A stretch of 64,000 nt of DNA from the NCBI GenBank assembly GCA_963170055.1, contig CAUJGJ010000002.1, positions 3,250,346-3,314,345 on the forward strand, read 5' to 3'. The position numbers were made by a program, and so were the translations under genes. The notes under the pieces were generated by a model, which was not told where the DNA came from, did no database searches, and saw only the letters and a list, made by a program, of their open reading frames with translations. This document shows positions 46,962-64,000 of the stretch, piece by piece (positions within the stretch are counted from its first letter, which is position 1; each line of letters opens with the position of its first letter). Origin of the DNA: Halisarca cf. caerulea. Lineage: Eukaryota > Porifera > Demospongiae > Chondrillida > Halisarcidae.

Positions 46962-47014
46962 TAGTCTCGTTCCCAGCCCCACTTCCGGCCTAGCTCCGCC
47001 CCTTTGCTGAGAAG
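46962..47014 (+). promoter_or_regulatory. PI3K core promoter derived from a foldback end
   Basis: TAGTCTCGTTCCCAGCCCC is one terminal arm of the foldback family. It is followed by ACTTCCGG (ETS-type) and CTCCGCCCC (GC box), 15-35 bp before the ATG at 47015. Confidence 0.5.
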
Positions 47015-55110
<8,096 letters not shown>

Positions 55111-56512
55111 GGAATGGATTATATTTTGGTTTCATTTTGAAGACTTGTTTGTATGAACATCATATTTTGAAGATTTGTAAAATGTTAAGATATTTTAGTA
55201 AGAGTGACTTTTGTAACATCGTCTTGGTGTGCCTAATGTGTATCTGTGTGATTTTTACTGTTTGAATTTTTGGATGGGTAGCTAGGTCATTAAGTGGCCA
55301 TTTTGGGTGAAACCCTCCACCCGTGAAAGGGCAAAATGCATGTACTTCCTGCATGCCTCCCTATAACATGTACATGCATATAATTAATATTATGTAACAT
55401 TGTGGAAGTCTATAGGGCAGTGTATATACACATATACACTCAACACAGCCTATATTGCTATAATAGCTATTTATAGCCCTATATATTTTGGTGCATGGGT
55501 GCGGTCATTTTGTTTCAGTGTCATATATATATAATATATATATATCCCTACATATGTAGTGCTATACCATACGACATGCTACCTAGACTTCCATTATGCA
55601 ACCATATTTTTATATAATATTATACATTTTGGGTTTATATTAATACAGTTATAGGGAGGTAGGAAGTGGCCGCGTGGATCTTCCTTTGCAGACGACTATT
55701 GAGCTAGTATGTGACATTTCCTGCATGCAGATGAAAGTTAAGTCTTCATGATGTATCAAGTGTGCAGGACATCTGCCTCCTAATGTGATGTTCCCTGTAC
55801 CTGAAATATTGGCAAAAGTTATCTACTGGACTATATAATATTTAGAATTTCTACAACCTTGAAATCTGTCTGAAAAATTATTTCAGGTATCTGACATATT
55901 GTGAAATGCAACATGGTCATAATATGAAGTTTCTGGTATGCATAAATTCTGTCTGTAGATGTGGCATGTCAGGTATCTGACAACACATGAAATCTGCATG
56001 GACATATGTAAGTTTTAGTATCCATGAAAATGTGGCAGGTAGATTTGACATCTCATGATCTACTTGGTCAGGTGCAGATGAAGTGTCAGTTACACTCTGC
56101 ATGTACTTGAATGATGTGTGATGTACTGTAGACGAAATCTGTCCTGCATGTCAATCTGGAAGTTTAGGAGTGCACATGCAGCCACATTTCATGTAGTTTG
56201 ATACGAACAGAAATTCTAGTTTTCTAACAGTGTATATATGAACATGCATACAGGATTGTGTACCCATGCATTCCCTATAGAAATCAATGCCGCAGTGCAT
56301 GATGGTCAAATGCGTACTGTATATGCATGCATGGCCAATCCTGGGAAGATATATGCAATAGACATGCAGCATAATAATATACAGAGTGCATGACATTATT
56401 GCAATCAGCTGTGCTGCATAATGAAGTTACCTTTACGATTTGCACCAAGTGGCTGGTATTATACCACATATTATGTGGAATTAAGCATTACGTATATGAC
56501 AAATTTCGTCAA
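55111..56512. other. Non-coding region downstream of PI3K
   Basis: AT-rich, with short TA runs near 55530-55555 and ATGCATGC palindromes; no exon supported on either strand. Confidence 0.6.
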
Positions 56513-56705
56513 GTTTCTTGTGCATCCATGTACTGCATGCGCATCCATGTACTGCATGCGCATCCATGTACCGCATGCGCATCCATGTACCGCATGCGCA
56601 TCCATGTACTGCATGCGCATCCATGTACTGCATGCGCATCCATGTACCGCATGCGCATCCATGTACCGCATGCATCCATGTACCGCATGCATCCATGTAC
56701 TGCAC
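56513..56705. repeat. Minisatellite, 19-bp unit with GCATGCGCA core
   Basis: About ten copies of GCATCCATGTACTGCATGC, the last ones shortened to 15-17 bp. Each full junction reads GCATGCGCA. Confidence 0.95.
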
Positions 56706-56861
56706 TGCAAGGGATCATAACTTCTTTGCATGTACACTGTCACGGCATGCACATTTGTAGCATGTAGGGGGTTGCTTCCAAACAAATCAAGTTCAAAATA
56801 TCCAATTACTCTCTTACTACTTAGTTCTGTACATGTTTAAATAAAACAATTATAACAGAAA

Positions 56862-56875
56862 GTTCTTTATTTACA
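56862..56875 (-). terminator. Candidate poly(A) signal of the VWA gene
   Basis: On the minus strand AATAAA occurs about 20 bp beyond the TAA stop at 56892. A second AATAAA-like (ttttattt inverse) lies near 56840. Confidence 0.55.
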
Positions 56876-56891
56876 ATTTACACAACCTGTT

Positions 56892-59800
56892 TTATGAATA
56901 ATCTCGGTAAGCAGCCTTGGAAAACATTCTTGCTTGGTTTTCATAAGCATTAGGACCACTACTCTGGCTTCTTTGCTGCATGTTGCTCTGATACCTGCAG
57001 TACAACCAAGTTGTATTAAAGTGGGTTCATCTCACACGAGGGTGTCAAGATGTTGTGTAAATGTGTGGTGTGTGTATCTACACATCACAGGCAACAATTA
57101 CTAGAGATGTGTGTGTGGGTGTGCATGGGGGGGGGGCAGACTTCTGCTTTTATATCTCATGCATGCACAAGAAACATGAGCTGAAAGCAAATTATCCTTC
57201 AACACTACTTCAGGAAGTTTTGAAGCAATAAAGCCAGGATGTGTCTACCAAGTCTTGCATGATAGGCACATCCTGGCTTTATTGTGTTTTGTAATTGAGC
57301 CTTTGTCTCTGCATGGTTGTGTCATGTCAACCATGTTCGTTTCACTGTAAACAATTGCACAATAATGATTGTGGGATAGACTATTTTTGCAGTAAAATTT
57401 TTGAATCAGGATATTAAGAGTGGATGCCCCTCAATGGAAATGTTTCAGGGGTGACTGCCACATTCCATTCCAAATAGGCACTGGATATATAATAAAATTT
57501 CAAATCTCAAAATCTCAAATTTAAGGACCCTCTACACAAACAATATAGACACAATAAACTTACACATTGGCAATCTTTTTGGAGCCATATCCTCGATAAG
57601 AATCTACCGAGCTGTATGATTCCAGAATATCCTTCAGGTCACCAAGTAAATACTGTTGAAAAAGAATTTCTTATAATAATTTGTACAGTAAGTATTTTAG
57701 AAAGACAGGTACAGTATTTTGTTCCTACACTATCTTAAGTTTGAAAAACATGCAGAATCAACTAACAGCTAGTGTCTGAGTATGTATACTGAAAGACATT
57801 ACATTGCATGACAAAATAAAGGCACTTCCGATCTTGTATACAAGGCCTTAGGGGTATTTGTGGGTTCACATGCCGGATAACAATTCAAGTTTAGTCATAA
57901 TGCTGGCTTTTGAAGTGCACAAACAAGATATAGTAAAATGACTACTGTATAAAGTGATCTTCCAAGCACTATTAGCAACGACAGAACACTTCCACAGTGA
58001 ATTGACCTCGATAAAGATTTAATGTGATGGCTAGACGGACAAGCATTCATTTAGAAATCATGTAGTTTTGTCTTGGCATTTCTTTCACCTCTGTAAATTT
58101 TCATGGATAAGAATTTAGCACAAACTTTGGCTACAGATTGGGCACTATAACAGTAGGAAACTTTTGCTTCTCCTGTAATAGTAGTCAAAGTCAAAATTGT
58201 ATCTTTGTTCACTTCTTATACACAGACCAAGTTAGTAAATAGATCTACATACCCAACAAGATCCAGCTGGCAGGTTGTGTGTGCAATGCAAACAGCATAC
58301 CTTGATCAGCTTGTGCTCTGTAAGTTCACTCTTCTCAATTGCAGCAATAGCAGATTTAATCACAGTACGTGCTTGCTCCAAGTTACCTACATTGTGAAAG
58401 CCATGCAAAAGGGCAGGTAGCTACAAAGCATAACAGTAAAGCCCGTCTTAAAACACCACCTATAAAAAAGGACCACCTAGTCTATAGAGACCACTGTAGG
58501 CTGCTCTGTGAACCACTTTAACATTAGCAACCTGGCAATTGAGACCACCCGGAAATTAGAAATGGTATAAGGCACTTATACTGCCTCTAATTAGGACGGT
58601 CTTAATTCACAGGTTCCCCAGCATTTCTTACTGTATTACTTATGACTGTGTACAATGATCACATTACAGGCGTGAGTCTGTGGAATACTCAACCTACAGT
58701 ATTGATTAAAGATAGGTAGCCATGCTACACGCGTGTGACACGAGCGTAAAATACTACTTGTGCGAGTAGAATTGTTACTCATGCAAGTAAAAATGGTGAC
58801 CTGTTAATAAGCTGGAATTTTCAACGTATAATTGTGTACATTAAGTGTGGAGAGCGAATTGACGGTTGATTGTAAGAACAAAGTCATGGATACCACCTTG
58901 GGATCAACTTGTGGTGAATATCCCTATGCCCCTCCCAATTTAATTGAAGATAGTTCGTCTTTTCCCAGCTGCTCGTCAAGATAACGGAATTTTTTTGGAA
59001 ATTGGCCACTTCGATGCTATCTTGTAATCTTGCGGGTAAGAATGTTCATGTATTGTGAATGCCTATAGTCCCTCCTTAGATTTATTGTAGCTGCCGTCGC
59101 TATACGTATCTCCATCTTTGTTGTGTTATCATGACGTAAGTGACTACGGAATGTCCGTAGCCCCAGTCGATTGTAGCGTACGGGTGCAGCTCCTTTTTTA
59201 GCCTCCCCAGCTTGGGTCTGCTGCTTACGCATGGCTGTTAGGTCGCGCATTCTAAAGTTGATCCGGAGTTCAATGTATAAGATAGAGCACAGTACCGCGA
59301 TAGCGTCACGCATTAGGCTTCAAGACTACCTGCGATCTCCCCGCCTGACCCGATGTCTTGTTTCACGTTTATTTGGTTTGTTTTATCGGTATCTTTATAT
59401 TTCAACCACTTCTCCACTAGTGCGTTCGCTTTTTGAGGCATTTTTAAGGGTGTTAACTTGTGTGTATTTTTTCACTCACACGAGTACATGCGAACCATCT
59501 GCGTGTCACACGCGAGTTGTTGGTTATCTATTTTCAATCAGTACAGTAATTGGGAGTACCAATTGTGTTTGAGTTTGTTGATCAACTCACCTTTCTCTCC
59601 CAATTCCCTAGCTTCTTTCAAGCTTCTCAAAGAACTTATCCTCATCTTCTGGACAAGAACAGCTTGGTTAGGTCTCTGTGAATCTACAGACAGAAACGAC
59701 TTTGCTAACTCACAATATGATTCAATCTTTTTCAAAAATTCATTGTCAGATAATATGCAGTAGACAAAAACACTAGATGTCTGAGGATTTCAATACAGAC

Positions 59801-62800
59801 ATACCAAAATTGTGTGCAAATGTTCGTGTCATGTAAATTTCACAAGCAATCGCCAATTTAAAATCAAATTTTTCACTATAATAGTTTTGTGAATGTTAAA
59901 AGCCAAGAGCCAATTTTGGTTCTTTTAGGCAAAGATGGGAATGAATGTGAAAGTTCCCAAGGACATGACAGGACCATGACATTAATTTTGTTCTTTGAAA
60001 AGTTTGATACTTTGCGTTTGTAGTGAGAGCAGAAGTTGCAAAAATGGCTGCATTTTCACACCTGATTAGCACAGACATGCCCCATGTACATGCTTATGGG
60101 AACAACACACATTGATACATTATGTAAATGGATTATTTGTGAATTTGGTGAAAATAAAACCATGCAACATAACTACTTGTGTGCACACAGTACAAAGTGA
60201 AACTGAGTACTGTTTTAGGTTCCAGTATCCTTCAATGTAATACAGTTTCACCCAAAATACTAAACAGTAATCAGGCAGACCATTGAACCATGGCATATAT
60301 TGGATACAGCAAAGCCTGCAATGAAGGTTCAATCTACAGTACGTGTGTGTGTGTACACAGAACTGCAAAATGACATTATTATTATACATGTATAGTTAGT
60401 GACAGTGACAACTCAAATGATGGTCTTTTACAGTTCCAATGGTTAGAAAACCATGGTAAGAACAGTCGATTAAAATTTTTGTACAAAACTAACAAATTAC
60501 CAACCAAGGCATTAAGATGGACATTACTCAGGTTTGAGCCCATACAATACCTTCTTGTTTGCGATGTACTTTCAGATCAAACTGAATGTCTTCCATCATG
60601 GACGATATCACATTGAAGTAGGTTAGCTTGGCAGAAACAACCATCCAATCACTGTGCTCTTCACCAGTTGCTGGAAGAGTTATTTCCAACACTACATCTC
60701 GTTCTTCTTCAGATTGCAAGTCCCCTAACTGAACCACACATCTAAATGGAACCAAAAGAATTACTGTATATTGAATATATGCTTCATATATAGTACCATT
60801 TTTATAAAAAATTCAGTGACACTTACTTTGTGTTTCTATCAGACATTTTTGCAGGGTTCTTAGCATTAACATCTGACATGCTACAACCATTGGTACATGT
60901 TAGAGATATTTCCATATTTTGTCCAACAACACTCATCAATCCACCCAGACAGTCAGCAAACGATTCAGGAATCTACACGCACAAAAACAAAGTTCTATAC
61001 TATAAAGAATAACAATTCTGAAGTATTGTTATGACCAACATATAAATGCGACACAAGTATTGGATTCTACAATAATTCCTGATATTGGCCATGCAAGCTA
61101 AATTGAAGGCATGCATGTGAAGTAACACCATACAACGGTTTCTACATTAAATGAACTCAAATTTAAGAGCTACAGCGAATGGATGGTAGACTAGGTGTAC
61201 GCAAAGCAAAGTACTCGCAAGATGACGACAAATTTGAAATAGAACGCCAAAAGCACATGTGACCATCACGTGGCAGAACATGTTGATACAGATGGCTGAC
61301 CTGTATATTCATAGCCCCCGAACAAAAAAAGTTACGACCCCATCAAAACCAAAGAAAAATTTACACAAAAAAGTTGTCTCAAGATATACTGTAGCTTAGT
61401 CATACTCGATACTGTAGCTTAGTCATGCAGTAGCTTATATCAAGTAGTTTTCTACAATAGGAATATACCGAAGGCAGAAAGTGAGTTTTTATTTATTTTT
61501 AGAGTTAAACTGTAAATGGCCTGTGCAACAAACCTTATGTCTCGCTTCAAAGCACACAAACGTTCCTTTGTGTCAGTGGTAATTACTGTAAATTTTTGAT
61601 AAACACCTCAGAGTAATACACATCCAAACAACCTGAAAAGGGCTTAAAGGGAACAAATTTTATCCGAAAACTACCCAGATGTGCGGGTAGCTCAAACCAT
61701 CCCTGCTAAGGCTCTGGAAATAGTAAAATCGCTATGCTCGTAATAAATGTAGGTCATCCAGCAAATATTTACTTCATCATGTGACACCAGCTAACGTAAG
61801 ATGATGCCTGTACATACAGAACAAGCCTCAACTCACAGTAGTTTGACAATATTGTACACCGTAAATACTCCAATTTTCTCATAATTTAACACTTCTGATT
61901 TATGTCTATTGAAAGACATAGTGAGAGTTTATTCCCCTAAAAATTTGGACCTTGCTCTTGTGTAATGAAGAATGTGGCCACCTACAAATGCTAAAGTGCA
62001 AAATTTATAATTTAAAGCCAAGATCTGCAAAAGTTTTGACCCATGAAACTACAATGCATATGGTATTGATTGCTATAATTGTATAAAGTTCTTCGATTAT
62101 ATGAATTAATGCACATTCACGTAGGCCATATTTCAAGTGTACTAATACTTCTTTGAAGGATACACATACTGTATGCACACCCATGCAATACTTTTTAGCA
62201 CATGCAGTACACAACATACCTTCTCTGCAGTGTCAATGTAGTAATAGGCTCCTTCTGCAGCTTGGGAAATGGCCTCCAAAAGACCAGCATCATGGTCGCT
62301 GCCAAATCCAAACGTGTAAATAGTACCATCAAATGGAACAGGCTACACAAAGCAGCAAATAAAATAAAACTAAAGTATCTAGAAGTCAAAAACTAGTACA
62401 GTCATTTCAAATTGGTGGACATTAATTAATGGCTATTAATAAGAAGGCTATGTCACTGTATGGTGAGTCGACAGGTTCCGTGTATTACAATGATAAATTG
62501 CAAAACTTAAGAATTAATTGCATGTTTAAAACCAATCAAGGAACCATTATGGTCTTAGTTACTGGTGGCCTCCATACACACAAGCCTGAGACTGAGGAAG
62601 CAAGGGGTTAGCCCTATATTTGGTGAATATCCAACTTTGTATAATATTATGGTTAAATTTAGCATGAATTTTACATACACTGTATTTATTAGAGGGTGCC
62701 CCTTGGATGACTAGTGATCATTATAATAGACATTGTGCCAACCTTCCTTCACACACCACCCATGCAGTAGGCCATAATGCAGTCATAAGTCCCATGCACA

Positions 62801-63641
62801 TATACTGAATACGTACAGACCTACATCATGTATACGTACAGGTGGTTGTGGATAAGATGCAATGCATAGCGCATAATGTAAATTATCAGCAATTTAATGC
62901 CATAGCTACTTCTTCAATAGCTACTTTAAGTTCTGTATGCATATTATATCTAAATTGCATATATTGATAACTACACACTGCATGCCCAAAAATGAATGTG
63001 TTCCTGCATATTTGCAGCCATATTGTTTCACTTAGCAAACTCCTTGTCTTTCGTGTGCAATTTGAACATATTGAGTAATACACTGCTCACAACCATACAA
63101 AAGCCTCAAATCCAGTGGAACTCACTGTGGAAAATAAGTGGCGTACGGAATCTACTGCCTTCCGTAAATAGGATGCCCCTGGATCTCCATAATTTGTTGG
63201 ATTTTTCATAGCATCCAGTATAGCTGCTTTACTTGACGGTCCAACGTTGGCCTGACCGTCAGTCAACAGGAGGACTGATGCCACCTTTGCCATTTCACCA
63301 GTTCTCTTGATGACCTGCTGCATACCTTCATAGAGCAATAAATTACACACAAATGATGCATGTTCATATGCATGTGGACACCCCTCATGTATCATATATA
63401 AATCCATTGTAATCTACTACAAGACACATCCCCATAACAGCTTGCAAATACCATTGCCAACTACTGTACATGTGCTCACCAGTAATAAGGCCATCACACA
63501 AGGCAGTGCTGGTAGTAGCTTGAAGTCCATTGACAACAACTTTTGCCGACTCTTTTTCTTCCTTTGACATGTGTGTCAGTGGCATGTCCACCGTAACATC
63601 AGATGCATAAGAAACCAAACAAAATCGATCCTTTTCTTTCA
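56892..63641 (-). CDS. VWA-domain protein (WAV3/Vwaint-like), 5' end missing
   Basis: Nine exons (63641-63480, 63325-63126, 62342-62220, 60972-60827, 60741-60546, 59780-59591, 58386-58301, 57652-57564, 56994-56892) keep one frame for about 431 residues. The first starts inside a von Willebrand A fold (KEKDRFCLVSYASDV), followed by STALCDGL, VLLLTDGQANVG and IYTFGFGSDHDAGLLEAIS. The MIDAS DxSxS strand must lie upstream, beyond 64000. Then come a beta-rich segment and a C-terminal helical region (LVQKMRISSLRSLKEARELG, GNLEQARTVIKSA) laid out as in plant WAV3-type VWA-RING proteins and the Pfam Vwaint segment. A RING, if present, would also be upstream. No signal peptide or transmembrane segment in the visible part, so it is likely intracellular. 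Function unknown. Confidence 0.8.
58733..59523. mobile_element. Non-autonomous TIR element in a VWA-gene intron
   Basis: CTACACGCGTGTGACACGAG at left and, inverted, ACTCGCGTGTGACACGCAG at right enclose about 790 bp. Local GC is higher than in the surrounding intron. It contains a 98-codon minus-strand frame (59313-59017) rich in Arg with no recognised domain. Confidence 0.55.
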
Positions 63642-64000
63642 CTAAATGAAAAATGAACGGAAATTATACTGACTAAGATGTTATAGGCAGCTTCACTAAC
63701 CACTGCTGTGGAAACAGAAAGGAGGTGATTAAGTCAGACTGAGTACACAAATTCACCTAAACCTAGCATATAATAAGATAACTATGTATAGCTAAGCCAA
63801 CTAGGTAATCATGAACTAAATCCCTTAGTCTTTTCCAAATTTCAGTGTTTTCACTTGAACACAATCTGAAAGTACTCTTAACACCATAGATCTATATCAA
63901 ATACACACAAACAGAAATGCTACTCCACTCTCGAAGTTTATTTCTTCAAAAATCGTCATATGCTCGTGACGGCCTCCATTTTAAGTGGAAACAATGTGTG
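63642..64000. other. Intron of the VWA gene (right edge)
   Basis: The exon at 63641 is preceded by a phase-1 acceptor, so an upstream exon is required. I find none in the remaining 360 bp, so the gene continues off the window. Confidence 0.6.

Noticed and set aside
56509..56785. His/Met/Trp/Cys-rich frames on both strands
   Set aside because: Minisatellite translation.

Overview
This is animal nuclear DNA. The genes carry many short GT/AG introns, and the products are metazoan signalling proteins: a class I PI3K, C/EBP, a HECT ligase, ARL2, kaptin and CARD/kelch proteins. Intergenic distances are short, there are three head-to-head promoters, and introns are full of CA/GT microsatellites, minisatellites and small foldback elements. 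Together this suggests a compact, early-branching metazoan, most likely a demosponge (Amphimedon-like). The organism call is inference; the gene calls rest on translated motifs and on splice phases that I checked to keep one frame across each whole gene.

Layout. 1-5774 (+): 3' part of an AREL1-like HECT E3 ligase. 6741-12555 (-): a CARD / unassigned domain / coiled-coil / kelch protein, its introns holding a C-rich minisatellite and foldback elements. 13604-18790 (-): an RPS6KC1-like MIT-pseudokinase, head-to-head with ARL2 (18901-23466, +). 23640-26300: two decayed LINE tails in (TA)n tracts. 26913-31394 (+): a gene of tandemly duplicated exon pairs encoding repeated amphipathic helices that fit the PKA-RII-binding (AKAP) pattern, ending in a basic, cysteine-containing tail. 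31979-32743 (-): ALKBH2, head-to-head with a C/EBP-gamma-like bZIP gene (33081-33596, +). 33676-37901 (-): kaptin, head-to-head with an unrecognised gene carrying three copies of a Cys/His module (38183-46173, +). 47015-55110 (+): complete PI3K p110 beta/delta-like catalytic subunit. 56892-63641 (-): a VWA-domain protein whose 5' end lies beyond the right edge.

Several products act in connected pathways in other animals (PI3K, kaptin/KICSTOR-mTORC1, an S6K-delta-like protein, possibly PKA anchoring), but nothing in the sequence shows co-regulation beyond the shared promoters. The most interesting items are the AKAP-like exon array, the triple Cys/His-module protein, the CARD-kelch architecture, 20-bp-phased C/EBP half-sites in the C/EBP promoter, a foldback family with 9-bp target-site duplications, and LINE tails bounded by (TA)n.
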